A stretch of 64,000 nucleotides of DNA, taken from Pseudomonas khorasanensis. GTDB lineage: Bacteria > Pseudomonadota > Gammaproteobacteria > Pseudomonadales > Pseudomonadaceae. Positions within the stretch are counted from its first letter, which is position 1; each line of letters opens with the position of its first letter. This document shows positions 1 through 8,996 of the stretch, piece after piece. A model generated the notes under the pieces. The model had not been told where the DNA came from, did not search any database, and saw nothing but the letters and a program-made list of their open reading frames with translations. The stretch lies in the NCBI RefSeq assembly GCF_014268505.2, contig NZ_JABWQP020000004.1, forward strand, positions 124,001-188,000, given 5' to 3'. The position numbers and the translations under genes were made by a program.

Positions 1-1778
1 AGGATCGCCACTTCCGGCGCGTTGACGATCGGCGTGAAGCCGGTGCCGCCAATGTGGCCCAGGCTGGAAATGGTGAAGCAGGCGCCTTGCATGTCGTCAG
101 CGGTGAGCTTCTTGTCGCGGGCCTTGGCGGCCAGTGCAGCGGCTTCGGCTGCCAGTTGCAACAGGCTCTTTTGATCGACGTTCTTGATGACCGGTACCAG
201 CAGACCATCCGGAGTGTCGACGGCGAAGCCGATGTTGACGTACTTCTTGCGGATGATCGCCTTGCCGCTCGGAGCCAGCGAACTGTTGAAGTCCGGCAGT
301 TCCTTGAGCATGTGCGCGCAGGATTTGAGCAGCAGCGGCAGGATGGTCAGCTTGACGCCGGCCTTCTCTGCAACGGCCTTCTGCGCCACGCGGAACGCTT
401 CCAGCTCGGTGATATCAGCCGAATCGAACTGAGTCACGTGCGGAATGTTCAGCCAGCTGCGGTGCAGGCTCGACGCGCCGATCTGCATCAGGCGGGTCAT
501 CGGCACTTCTTCGATTTCGCCGAAACGGCTGAAGTCGACGACCGGGATCGGCGGGATGCCCGCGCCACCGGTAGCACCGCCAGCAGCCGGCGCTTCCTTG
601 GCCTTCTGCATCATCGCCTTGACGTAAACCTGCACGTCTTCTTTCAGGATGCGACCGTGCGGGCCGCTGGCGCCGACGGCGCTCAGCTCGACGCCGAACT
701 CGCGGGCCAGTTGACGCACGGCAGGACCGGCGTGAACTTTCGCACCCGGCTTGGCCGGTGCGGCGGCTGGAGCGGCGGCAGGCGCAGATGCTGCCGGAGC
801 AGCAGCGGCAGGAGCCGGAGCGCTTGGTGCCGCAGCGGCAGCCGGCGCCGGAGCAGCAGGTGCTGCGCCTTTGACTTTCAGCTTCAGAATCAGGTCGCCG
901 GTACCGACTTCGTCATCCAGCTTGATGGAAACGCTTTCAACCACGCCAGCGGCAGGCGATGGAATTTCCATGCTGGCCTTGTCGGATTCCAGGGTGATCA
1001 ACGATTGATCAGCCTCGACGGTATCGCCCGTCTTGACCAGCACTTCGATGATCTTGGCCTTGCCGGCCGAACCGATGTCTGGAACGTGGATGTCCTGAAC
1101 GCTGTCGGCGGCCGGTGCAGCCTGAGCAGCAGCCGGGGCTGGCGCAGCGGCAGCAGCAGGCGCAGCAGCCTGAGCCGGAGCGACAGCAGCAGGGGCCGCA
1201 GCACCTGCCACTTCCAGATCCAGAATCAGGTCGCCGGTGCCGACTTCGTCGTTGAGCTTGACGCTGATGGCTTTGACCACGCCAGTGGCAGGCGACGGGA
1301 TTTCCATGCTGGCCTTGTCGGATTCAAGGGTGATCAGCGATTGATCAGCCTCGACGGTGTCGCCGACCTTGACCTGGATCTCGATGATCTGAGCCTTGCC
1401 CGACGAACCGATGTCCGGCACATGCACTTGCTGCACCGAAGCGGCAGCAGGGGCAGCGGCGGGCGCGGCGGCGGGCGCTGCAGCCGGTTTTTCTTCGGCT
1501 TTGGCGGCAGGCGCTGCAGCAGGCGCCGGGGCGGCTTCAGCAGCGCCCTCGACTTCCAGCTCCAGCAGTTCGTCGCCTTCTTTCAGACGGTCGCCCAGCT
1601 TTACTTTCAGGCTTTTGATGACGCCCGCTTTCGGGGCCGGCACTTCCATGCTGGCCTTGTCCGATTCCAGGGTCAGGATGCTCTGGTCGGCTTCGATACG
1701 GTCGCCGACCTTCACAAACAGTTCAATTACTTCACCTTCACCGCTGCCGATGTCAGGTACGCGAATGAGTTCGCTCAC
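1..1778 (-). CDS. aceF: Dihydrolipoyllysine acetyltransferase, pyruvate dehydrogenase E2 (partial, C-terminus outside window)
   Basis: This is the E2 core of the pyruvate dehydrogenase complex, which moves the acetyl group from E1 to CoA. The N-terminal 592 codons are visible. There are three tandem lipoyl domains, each with the lipoylation motif ESDKASMEVP; the modified lysines are residues 41, 155 and 267. Ala/Pro-rich linkers separate them. A peripheral-subunit-binding domain follows (VRQLAREFGV region, about 355-385) and then the start of the catalytic acyltransferase domain. The HxxxDG active site lies beyond the left edge. Translation probably starts at GTG 1776-1778, preceded by GAGGAGA; it gives MSELIRVPDIG, the usual lipoyl-domain start. 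It lies 11 bp after aceE and is clearly co-transcribed. Three lipoyl domains resemble the Azotobacter arrangement. Confidence 0.97.
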   Translation of the reverse strand, partial: MSELIRVPDIGSGEGEVIELFVKVGDRIEADQSILTLESDKASMEVPAPKAGVIKSLKVKLGDRLKEGDELLELEVEGAAEAAPAPAAAPAAKAEEKPAAAPAAAPAAAPAAASVQQVHVPDIGSSGKAQIIEIQVKVGDTVEADQSLITLESDKASMEIPSPATGVVKAISVKLNDEVGTGDLILDLEVAGAAAPAAVAPAQAAAPAAAAAPAPAAAQAAPAADSVQDIHVPDIGSAGKAKIIEVLVKTGDTVEADQSLITLESDKASMEIPSPAAGVVESVSIKLDDEVGTGDLILKLKVKGAAPAAPAPAAAAAPSAPAPAAAAPAASAPAAAPAAAPAKPGAKVHAGPAVRQLAREFGVELSAVGASGPHGRILKEDVQVYVKAMMQKAKEAPAAGGATGGAGIPPIPVVDFSRFGEIEEVPMTRLMQIGASSLHRSWLNIPHVTQFDSADITELEAFRVAQKAVAEKAGVKLTILPLLLKSCAHMLKELPDFNSSLAPSGKAIIRKKYVNIGFAVDTPDGLLVPVIKNVDQKSLLQLAAEAAALAAKARDKKLTADDMQGACFTISSLGHIGGTGFTPIVNAPEVAI

Positions 1779-1789
1779 AAAATGTCTCC

Positions 1790-4435
1790 TCAGCAGTCCA
1801 GTGGGTTGCGTTTTTCCGGGTCGATGCCGAACTTGACGATGGCTTCAGCCACCACTTTCGGTTCGATATCACCACGGTCAGCCAGTGCTTCCAGGGCTGC
1901 CAACACCACGAAATGACGGTCGACTTCGAAGAAATGACGCAGTTTCTTGCGGCTGTCGCTGCGGCCGAAACCGTCGGTGCCCAGGACTTTGAATTCCTTG
2001 GACGGTACCCACTGACGGATCTGTTCGGCGAACAGCTTCATGTAGTCGGTAGAGGCAATGACCGGACCCTTGCGGCCGTTCAGGCACTCTTCGACGTAGC
2101 TCAGCTTCGGCTTCTGGCCAGGCTTGAGACGGTTGCTGCGCTCAACGGCGAGGCCGTCGCGACGCAGTTCGTTGAAGCTGGTGACGCTCCACACGTCGGC
2201 GCCGACGTTGAACTCTTCACGCAGGATCTTCGCCGCTTCACGCACTTCGCGCAGGATGGTGCCGGAGCCCATCAACTGAACGTGGTGCGCCGCATCGCGG
2301 GTGTCTTCCTCAAGCAGGTACATGCCCTTCTTGATGCCTTCTTCGGCACCGGCCGGCATGGCTGGCTGCTGGTACGACTCGTTCATTACGGTGATGTAAT
2401 AGAAGATGTCCTGTTGCTCTTCGGTCATCTTCTTCATGCCGTCCTGAATGATCACCGCCAGCTCGTAGCCGTAGGTCGGATCGTAGGTGCGGCAGTTCGG
2501 GATGGTGGCAGCCAGCAGGTGGCTGTGACCGTCTTCGTGCTGCAGACCTTCACCGTTCAGGGTGGTTCTGCCTGCGGTGCCGCCGATCAGGAAACCACGG
2601 GTACGGCTGTCGCCCGCAGCCCAGGCCAGGTCGCCGATACGCTGGAAGCCGAACATCGAGTAGAAGATGTAAAACGGCAGCATTGGCTGGTTGTGGCTGG
2701 AGTACGAAGTACCGGCCGCGATGAAGGAACTCATGGCGCCCGCTTCGTTGATGCCTTCTTCAAGGATCTGACCTTTCTGGTCTTCCTTGTAGAACATCAC
2801 CTGGTCTTTATCGACTGGCTCGTAGAGCTGGCCAACGGAGGAGTAGATGCCCAGTTGACGGAACATGCCTTCCATACCGAAGGTACGGGCTTCGTCCGGG
2901 ATGATCGGAACGATGCGCGGGCCGATTTCCTTGTCCTTGACCAGTTGCGCGAGGATTCGCACGAAGGCCATGGTGGTGGAAATTTCACGGTCGCCCGAGC
3001 CATCAAGAATGGCCTTGAGAGTGTCCAGGTCCGGGGTCGGTACGCTGAAGCTCTGCGCGCGGCGCTGTGGCACGAAACCGCCCAGTGCGGCACGACGCTC
3101 GGCAAGGTAGCGGCCTTCGGCGCTGTTTGGCTCTGGCTTGAAGAACGGCAGGTTCTCCAGCTCCTCGTCTTTGACTGGAATGTCGAAGCGGTCGCGGAAC
3201 AGCTTCAGGCTGTCGACATCGACTTTCTTGGTGTTGTGCGCGGTGTTTTTCGCTTCGCCGGCACCGGTGCCATAACCCTTGATGGTCTTGGCCAGGATGA
3301 CGGTCGGCTGTTCTTTGTGGTTGACCGCTTCGTGGTACGCCGCGTAGACCTTGTATGGGTCGTGGCCGCCACGGTTGAGTTTCCAGATCTCGTCGTCGGA
3401 CAGATCGGCAACCATCGCCTTGAGTTCAGGCGTGTTGAAGAAGTGTTCACGGACGAACGCGCCGTCTTTGGCTTTGTAGTTCTGGTACTCGCCGTCGATG
3501 ACTTCGTCCATGCGACGTTGCAGGATGCCGTCGACGTCTTTGGCCAGCAGCGGATCCCAGAAACGGCCCCAGATGACTTTGGTGACGTTCCACTGAGCAC
3601 CGCGGAACACGCCTTCGAGTTCCTGGATGATCTTGCCGTTGCCGCGAACCGGGCCGTCGAGGCGCTGCAAGTTGCAGTTGATGACGAAGATCAGGTTGTC
3701 CAGCTTCTCGCGGCCGGCCAGGGAGATCGCGCCCAGGGATTCCGGCTCGTCGCACTCGCCATCGCCCAGGAAGCACCAGACTTTCTGTTTGCCCGGCTGG
3801 ATGAAACCGCGGTGTTCCAGGTACTTCATGAAGCGTGCCTGGTAGATCGCCTGGATCGGGCCCAGACCCATCGATACGGTCGGGAACTGCCAGAAATCAG
3901 GCATCAGCCACGGGTGCGGGTAGGACGACAGGCCTTGACCGTCGACTTCCTGACGGAAGTTGTTCATCTGGTCTTCGGTGATGCGGCCTTCCATGAATGC
4001 ACGGGCGTAAACGCCTGGAGAGGTGTGGCCCTGGAAGTAGATCAGGTCGCCGCCGTGTTCGTCGGTCGGGGCCTGGAAGAAATAGTTGAAGCCGATGTCA
4101 TACAGGGTCGCACTGGAAGCGAAGCTGGAGATGTGACCACCCAGGTCAGAATCTTTCAGGTTCGTACGCATTACCATGGCCATCGCGTTCCAGCGTACCA
4201 GCGAGCGAATGCGGCGTTCCATGAACAGGTCGCCAGGCATGCGTGCTTCGTGGGTAACGGGGATCGTGTTGCGGTAAGGCGTGGTGATGGCGTAAGGGAG
4301 CTGCGAGCCGCTGCGGGTCGCGAGTTCGCCCATACGGGTCATCAGATAGTGAGCACGGTCTTCGCCTTCTTTGTCGAGAACCGATTCCAGGGCGTCCAGC
4401 CATTCCTGGGTTTCGACGGGATCGAGGTCTTGCAT
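1790..4435 (-). CDS. aceE: Pyruvate dehydrogenase E1 component, homodimeric type
   Basis: The 881-residue product is the thiamin-diphosphate-dependent E1 that decarboxylates pyruvate and acetylates the lipoyl domains of E2. Its length and sequence fit the homodimeric AceE family of gamma-proteobacteria. The ThDP/Mg motif is visible as GDGECDEPES followed by NLIFVINCNLQ (about residues 225-258). The transketolase-like pyrimidine domain follows (EGINEAGAMSSF, about 560-575). The start ATG at 4435 is preceded by CTGGAG. It is the first gene of the minus-strand aceE-aceF operon and diverges from glnE. Two palindromic operator-like sites lie 113-177 bp upstream of the start. Confidence 0.98.
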   Translation of the reverse strand: MQDLDPVETQEWLDALESVLDKEGEDRAHYLMTRMGELATRSGSQLPYAITTPYRNTIPVTHEARMPGDLFMERRIRSLVRWNAMAMVMRTNLKDSDLGGHISSFASSATLYDIGFNYFFQAPTDEHGGDLIYFQGHTSPGVYARAFMEGRITEDQMNNFRQEVDGQGLSSYPHPWLMPDFWQFPTVSMGLGPIQAIYQARFMKYLEHRGFIQPGKQKVWCFLGDGECDEPESLGAISLAGREKLDNLIFVINCNLQRLDGPVRGNGKIIQELEGVFRGAQWNVTKVIWGRFWDPLLAKDVDGILQRRMDEVIDGEYQNYKAKDGAFVREHFFNTPELKAMVADLSDDEIWKLNRGGHDPYKVYAAYHEAVNHKEQPTVILAKTIKGYGTGAGEAKNTAHNTKKVDVDSLKLFRDRFDIPVKDEELENLPFFKPEPNSAEGRYLAERRAALGGFVPQRRAQSFSVPTPDLDTLKAILDGSGDREISTTMAFVRILAQLVKDKEIGPRIVPIIPDEARTFGMEGMFRQLGIYSSVGQLYEPVDKDQVMFYKEDQKGQILEEGINEAGAMSSFIAAGTSYSSHNQPMLPFYIFYSMFGFQRIGDLAWAAGDSRTRGFLIGGTAGRTTLNGEGLQHEDGHSHLLAATIPNCRTYDPTYGYELAVIIQDGMKKMTEEQQDIFYYITVMNESYQQPAMPAGAEEGIKKGMYLLEEDTRDAAHHVQLMGSGTILREVREAAKILREEFNVGADVWSVTSFNELRRDGLAVERSNRLKPGQKPKLSYVEECLNGRKGPVIASTDYMKLFAEQIRQWVPSKEFKVLGTDGFGRSDSRKKLRHFFEVDRHFVVLAALEALADRGDIEPKVVAEAIVKFGIDPEKRNPLDC

Positions 4436-4545
4436 GGCTTGCTCCAGGGCGGAAAGGCTTCCAGAATCGGTTGCCTGAGTTTGCGACTGGCCTTGTGGGC
4501 AGACGATTTAAAATTCTTGGATTGCCGACAGGTTGTTCCGGCGGC

Positions 4546-4613
4546 GTGTAGTTTTACTACAAATCTTCCGGCATTTCAGCCTTTCGAATGTATAGACGAG
4601 TAGTAAAACTACA
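4546..4613 (-). promoter_or_regulatory. Paired palindromic operator sites upstream of aceE (PdhR/FadR-type candidate)
   Basis: In the 384-bp gap between aceE and glnE, GTAGTTTTACTAC occurs at 4548-4560 and its exact reverse complement GTAGTAAAACTAC at 4600-4612. Each is an inverted repeat GTAGT-N3-ACTAC. Centre-to-centre spacing is 52 bp, close to five helical turns. The core GT-N3-AC with flanking T/A matches the general operator form of the FadR/PdhR branch of GntR regulators (E. coli PdhR: GGT-N3-ACC). A TATACA-like -10 for aceE lies between the sites on the minus strand. I see nothing else assignable in the gap; the glnE promoter is not obvious. Confidence 0.6.
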
Positions 4614-4819
4614 GATGAAAGGCTTGTGGCCTCCGACTGCGTTGTGAGAATAATCGTTAAGGCGGGTCGATTTCCATCCGAATCAGGTGAAAGTTTGATG
4701 CTCCGTGCCAAAGAAGAAGAAATTTCAGCTATTTCTAACTTTTGTTCGACAGTCCTTCACGTAGCGGGTTTTCATCATTCACTACAAGCGGCCATTTCCA
4801 CGCCGATCAAGGATAGACC

Positions 4820-7759
4820 ATGACCCTGCCCGTGCTTGCCGATCTGCCCGCCATTCTCCTGCCGTTGGTCAGCCGATCGGAGCAGTCGTTCCGTACGGCC
4901 GTCGCCTCACTTGAAGATGACCACGGCCTCTCGAACTGGTCGCCCGAGCGCTGGGCGCAGTTCGCCCGCGTCTGCGCTGCCAGCGAGTTTGTCATTGAAC
5001 AGAGCGTTCGTGACCCTTTGATGTTGCTATCGCTGGTGCAGTCAGGCGAACTCGATCGACCGTTTGCGCCCGGCGAATTGTGCGCACAGATTGCCGCTGC
5101 GGTGAACACCGCACAAACCGAAGACGAGCTTGGTCGCGTCCTGCGCCGCCAGCGTACGCGCCATCAGGTGCGAATCATCTGGCGTGACCTGACCCGCCAG
5201 GCTGATCTGATACAAAGCTGCCGCGACCTGTCGGACATGGCCGACGCCACCATTGATCAGGCTTACCAATGGCTGTACGGCCGCCATTGCGAGCAGTTCG
5301 GTACGCCGACGGGCCGGCGCAGCGGTTTGCCGCAGCACATGGTCGTCCTCGGCATGGGCAAGCTCGGCGCGGTGGAGCTGAACCTGTCGTCGGACATCGA
5401 CCTGATCTTCGCCTACCCCGAGGGCGGTGAAACCGTTGGGGTGAAACGCTCGCTGGACAACCAGGAAGTCTTCATCCGCCTCGGCCAACGTTTGATCAAG
5501 GCGCTTGACCCGATGACGGTCGACGGTTTTGTGTTTCGCGTCGACATGCGCCTGCGCCCTTACGGTTCGTCCGGCGCGCTGGTGCTGAGCTTTAATGCGC
5601 TGGAGCAGTATTACCAGGACCAGGGCCGCGACTGGGAACGCTACGCGATGATCAAGGCGCGGGTGGTTGCTGGCGATCAAATGGCCGGCGCGCAACTGCT
5701 CGACATGCTGCGTCCGTTCGTTTACCGGCGTTATCTGGACTTCTCGGCGATCGAAGCGCTGCGCACCATGAAGCAGTTGATCCAGCAGGAAGTGCGGCGC
5801 AAGGGCATGGCCGACAACATCAAGCTCGGCTCGGGCGGCATTCGTGAAGTCGAGTTTATCGCCCAGGCTTTCCAGCTGATCCATGGTGGCCGCGATCTGA
5901 GCCTGCAGCAGCGCCCTCTATTAAAGGTGTTGAGCACGCTGGAAGGCCAGGGCTATCTGCCGCCGGCGGTGGTCAGTGAGTTGCGTGAAGGTTACGAGTT
6001 TCTGCGCTACACCGAACATGCGATTCAAGCGATTGCCGACCGCCAGACGCAGATGTTGCCGGACGGCGCACAGGATCAGGCGCGTATCGCGTTCATGCTC
6101 GGTTTTCCCGACTGGGAGGCTTTCCACGAAAAGCTGATGTTCTGGCGCGGACGCGTGGCCTGGCATTTCGCTCAGGTGATTGCCGATCCCGATGAAGAAG
6201 AGGGCAGCGAAAGCGAAGTGGTGGTGGGCGGTGAATGGCTGCCTCTGTGGGAGGAGGAACAGGACGAAGAGGCCGCCTGCCGGCAATTGCAGGAGGGCGG
6301 TTTCGCCGATGCCGGCAAAGCCTTGAAGGCGCTGGCCGGTCTGCGCGGCAGTCCGCAATTGCGCGCGATGCAGCGACTGGGGCGTGAACGGCTGGATGCC
6401 TTTATTCCGCGATTGCTCGCCCAAGCGGTGGAACATGACAACCCCGACCTGGTGCTCGAACGGGTGCTGCCGCTGGTGGAAGCGGTCGCACGGCGTTCGG
6501 CTTATCTGGTGCTGCTGACGGAAAATCCCGGCGCGCTGCGGCGTCTACTGACGTTGTGTGCGGCGAGCCCTTGGATTGCCGAACAGATCACTCGTTTCCC
6601 GCTGCTGCTCGACGAATTGCTCAACGAAGGTCGCCTGTTCAAGCCGCCGCTGGCGCCGGAACTGGCGGCCGAGTTGCGCGAGCGACTGACGCGGATTCCC
6701 GAGGACGACCTCGAGCAGCAGATGGAGGCTCTGCGTCACTTCAAACTGGCGCACCGGTTGCGCGTGGCGGCGTCGGAAATTGCCGGCAGCCTGCCCTTGA
6801 TGAAGGTCAGCGATTACCTGACCTGGCTGGCCGAAGCGATTCTCGAGCAAGTGCTGGCGCTGGCCTGGCGCCAGACCGTGGCCAAGTACGGCACGCCGCT
6901 GCGCACGGACGGCACCTTGTGCGATCCCGGCTTCATCATCGTCGGGTATGGCAAGGTTGGCGGGCTGGAGTTGGGGCACGGTTCCGACCTGGATCTGGTG
7001 TTCATTCACGACGGCGACCCGCAGGCGGAAACCGACGGGCCCAAGCCGATCGATGGCGCTCAGTTCTTTACACGGCTGGGGCAGCGGATTATTCACTTGC
7101 TGACGGCGCAGACCAACTCGGGTCAGCTCTATGAAGTCGATATGCGCCTGCGGCCGTCCGGTGCTTCAGGGCTGTTGGTGAGTTCCCTCGGCGCGTTTGC
7201 CCGCTATCAGGAAAATGAAGCCTGGACGTGGGAGCATCAGGCGCTGGTGCGCGCGCGGGTATTGGTCGGCAGTCAGGATGTCGGGCAGGCGTTCGAGAAA
7301 GTGCGCGCCCAGGTGCTGGGCAGAAACCGTGATCTGGCGAAGCTGCAACAGGAAGTCAGCGAGATGCGCGCGAAGATGCGTGACAACCTTGGCACCAAAA
7401 GCACCGCGGCCGGTACAGCGGCGAATGCCTTTGACGCGACCGCCCCGTTTGACCTCAAGCAGGACGCCGGAGGTATCGTCGATATTGAATTTATGGTGCA
7501 ATACGCGGCCCTGGCGTGGTCGCAAAGCCATCCGCCATTGCTGCGCTGGACCGATAACATCCGCATTCTGGAAGAGCTGGAACACGAAGGGCTGATGCCT
7601 GCCGAAGATGCCAGTCTGTTGCGCGAGGCCTACAAAGCCTACCGCTCTGCCGCTCACCGGCAAGCCTTGCAGAAGGACGCCGGGGTCATCCCGGGCGACC
7701 AGTTTGCCGACGAGCGTCGACAGGTGATGCGGATCTGGAAAGAGTTGGGGTTAAGTTAA
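4820..7759 (+). CDS. glnE: Bifunctional glutamine synthetase adenylyltransferase/deadenylase
   Basis: The 979-residue GlnE adenylylates and deadenylylates glutamine synthetase in response to PII and glutamine, and so controls nitrogen assimilation. The duplicated nucleotidyltransferase architecture is visible. The N-terminal deadenylase half has GMGKLGAVELN with SSDIDLIF (about residues 178-197). The C-terminal adenylylase half has GYGKVGGLELG with GSDLDLVF (about 709-727). Each half carries its metal-binding DxD. Length is normal for the family. It stands alone between aceE (divergent) and waaF, followed by a REP palindrome and a terminator-like hairpin. Confidence 0.98.
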   Translation: MTLPVLADLPAILLPLVSRSEQSFRTAVASLEDDHGLSNWSPERWAQFARVCAASEFVIEQSVRDPLMLLSLVQSGELDRPFAPGELCAQIAAAVNTAQTEDELGRVLRRQRTRHQVRIIWRDLTRQADLIQSCRDLSDMADATIDQAYQWLYGRHCEQFGTPTGRRSGLPQHMVVLGMGKLGAVELNLSSDIDLIFAYPEGGETVGVKRSLDNQEVFIRLGQRLIKALDPMTVDGFVFRVDMRLRPYGSSGALVLSFNALEQYYQDQGRDWERYAMIKARVVAGDQMAGAQLLDMLRPFVYRRYLDFSAIEALRTMKQLIQQEVRRKGMADNIKLGSGGIREVEFIAQAFQLIHGGRDLSLQQRPLLKVLSTLEGQGYLPPAVVSELREGYEFLRYTEHAIQAIADRQTQMLPDGAQDQARIAFMLGFPDWEAFHEKLMFWRGRVAWHFAQVIADPDEEEGSESEVVVGGEWLPLWEEEQDEEAACRQLQEGGFADAGKALKALAGLRGSPQLRAMQRLGRERLDAFIPRLLAQAVEHDNPDLVLERVLPLVEAVARRSAYLVLLTENPGALRRLLTLCAASPWIAEQITRFPLLLDELLNEGRLFKPPLAPELAAELRERLTRIPEDDLEQQMEALRHFKLAHRLRVAASEIAGSLPLMKVSDYLTWLAEAILEQVLALAWRQTVAKYGTPLRTDGTLCDPGFIIVGYGKVGGLELGHGSDLDLVFIHDGDPQAETDGPKPIDGAQFFTRLGQRIIHLLTAQTNSGQLYEVDMRLRPSGASGLLVSSLGAFARYQENEAWTWEHQALVRARVLVGSQDVGQAFEKVRAQVLGRNRDLAKLQQEVSEMRAKMRDNLGTKSTAAGTAANAFDATAPFDLKQDAGGIVDIEFMVQYAALAWSQSHPPLLRWTDNIRILEELEHEGLMPAEDASLLREAYKAYRSAAHRQALQKDAGVIPGDQFADERRQVMRIWKELGLS

Positions 7760-7783
7760 GGCGTCAATGTGAATGCGTAATCC

Positions 7784-7813
7784 TGTGAAGAGGGAGCAAG
7801 CTCCCTCTTCACA
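7784..7813. repeat. REP-like perfect palindrome after glnE
   Basis: TGTGAAGAGGGAGC and its exact reverse complement are separated by AA, making a 30-bp near-perfect palindrome 25 bp after the glnE stop. The GGGAGCAAGCTCCC centre is shared with the palindrome at 34257-34288. It may also act as a 3' mRNA-stabilising structure or weak terminator for glnE. Confidence 0.8.
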
Positions 7814-7917
7814 AAGGTTTATGCTGACTGAAATGTGTACGAATTGATCCGGCGAGCCTTTACCTGCTTGTCCAAATGCCCCGTCAGTCAAAGCTGGCGA
7901 GTGCTGGATTCTCGAGG

Positions 7918-7951
7918 CGGGGAGGCGTAAATGCCTCCCCGGTTCGTTTTT
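7918..7951 (+). terminator. Intrinsic-terminator-like hairpin directly before waaF
   Basis: CGGGGAGGC (7918-7926) pairs perfectly with GCCTCCCCG (7933-7941) across a 6-nt loop. GTTCG and five Ts follow (7947-7951). It ends only 9 bp before the waaF ATG, so it lies in the waaF leader rather than far behind glnE. It could terminate glnE read-through or act as an attenuator of the LPS operon. No convincing promoter was seen between it and waaF. Confidence 0.65.
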
Positions 7952-7960
7952 GGAAACCAC

Positions 7961-8995
7961 ATGAATATTTTGATCGTTGGGCCCAGTTGGGTCGGTGACA
8001 TGGTGATGGCGCAGACACTGTTTCAGTGTCTCAAACAGCGCCACCCGCAATGCGAAATCGACGTGCTGGCGCCCGAATGGAGCCGGCCGATCCTTGAACG
8101 CATGCCTGAAGTGCGCAAGGCCTTGAGCTTCCCGCTCGGCCACGGCGCGCTGGAACTGGCGACGCGTCGGCGCATCGGAAAATCCCTGCGAGGTCAGTAC
8201 GATCAGGCGATTTTGCTGCCCAACTCGCTGAAGTCGGCGCTGGTGCCGTTTTTCGCCGGCATCGCGAAACGCACCGGCTGGCGCGGCGAGTTCCGCTATG
8301 GCCTGCTCAACGACGTGCGTACCCTCGACAAAGAACGTTATCCGTTGATGATCGAGCGTTTCATGGCCTTGGCCTATGAGGCGAATGCCGAGCTGCCGAA
8401 ACCCTATCCGCGCCCGAATCTGCAGATCGATCCGGTCACCCGCGAAGCGGCGCTGGCCAGGTTTGGTTTGTCCCTGGACCGTCCGGTATTGGCCCTGTGC
8501 CCCGGCGCCGAGTTCGGCGAATCCAAGCGCTGGCCTTCCGAGCATTACGCCAAAGTCGCCGAAGCGCGCATCCGCGAAGGCTGGCAGGTCTGGCTGTTCG
8601 GCTCGAAAAATGATCACGCTGTCGGCGAAGACATTCGTGCGCGGTTGATCCCGGGTCTGCGCGAAGAATCGGTGAATCTGAGCGGCGGCACTTCCCTGGC
8701 CGAGGCTATTGACCTGCTGTCCTGCGCCGACTCGGTCGTCTCCAACGACTCGGGCCTGATGCACGTCGCCGCTGCGTTGAATCGTCCGCTGGTCGCGGTT
8801 TACGGGTCCACTTCGCCCGGCTTCACGCCGCCATTGGCCGAGCAGGTCGAAATCGTCCGGCTGGGTATCGAATGCAGCCCATGCTTTGATCGGACTTGCC
8901 GTTTCGGTCATTACAACTGCCTGCGCCAGCTGATGCCGGACGCGGTCAACGATGCCTTGCAGAAGTTGCAGGGCTCTGTGGTCGAGGTTCATTAA
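7961..8995 (+). CDS. waaF: ADP-heptose:LPS heptosyltransferase II
   Basis: The 344-residue GT9-family enzyme adds the second L-glycero-D-manno-heptose to the inner core of LPS at the cytoplasmic face of the inner membrane. The start MNILIVGPSWVGDMVMAQ is the standard WaaF N-terminus, so ATG 7961 is preferred over an in-frame ATG at 7931 that falls in the loop of the upstream hairpin. Family signatures include CPGAEFGESKRWP and SNDSGLMHVAAA (about residue 262), which bind ADP-heptose. It is the first gene of the tightly packed core-LPS operon; waaC begins one base after its stop. Confidence 0.97.
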   Translation: MNILIVGPSWVGDMVMAQTLFQCLKQRHPQCEIDVLAPEWSRPILERMPEVRKALSFPLGHGALELATRRRIGKSLRGQYDQAILLPNSLKSALVPFFAGIAKRTGWRGEFRYGLLNDVRTLDKERYPLMIERFMALAYEANAELPKPYPRPNLQIDPVTREAALARFGLSLDRPVLALCPGAEFGESKRWPSEHYAKVAEARIREGWQVWLFGSKNDHAVGEDIRARLIPGLREESVNLSGGTSLAEAIDLLSCADSVVSNDSGLMHVAAALNRPLVAVYGSTSPGFTPPLAEQVEIVRLGIECSPCFDRTCRFGHYNCLRQLMPDAVNDALQKLQGSVVEVH

Positions 8996-8996
8996 C

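Noticed and set aside
54..1916. Large plus-strand open frame opposite aceF
   Set aside because: It is the antisense shadow of the lipoyl-domain repeats of aceF; composition is Arg/Gly/Ser-rich with no ribosome-binding site.
1913..4603. 896-codon plus-strand open frame opposite aceE
   Set aside because: Antisense shadow of a clear, full-length aceE; high GC third positions keep the opposite frame open.
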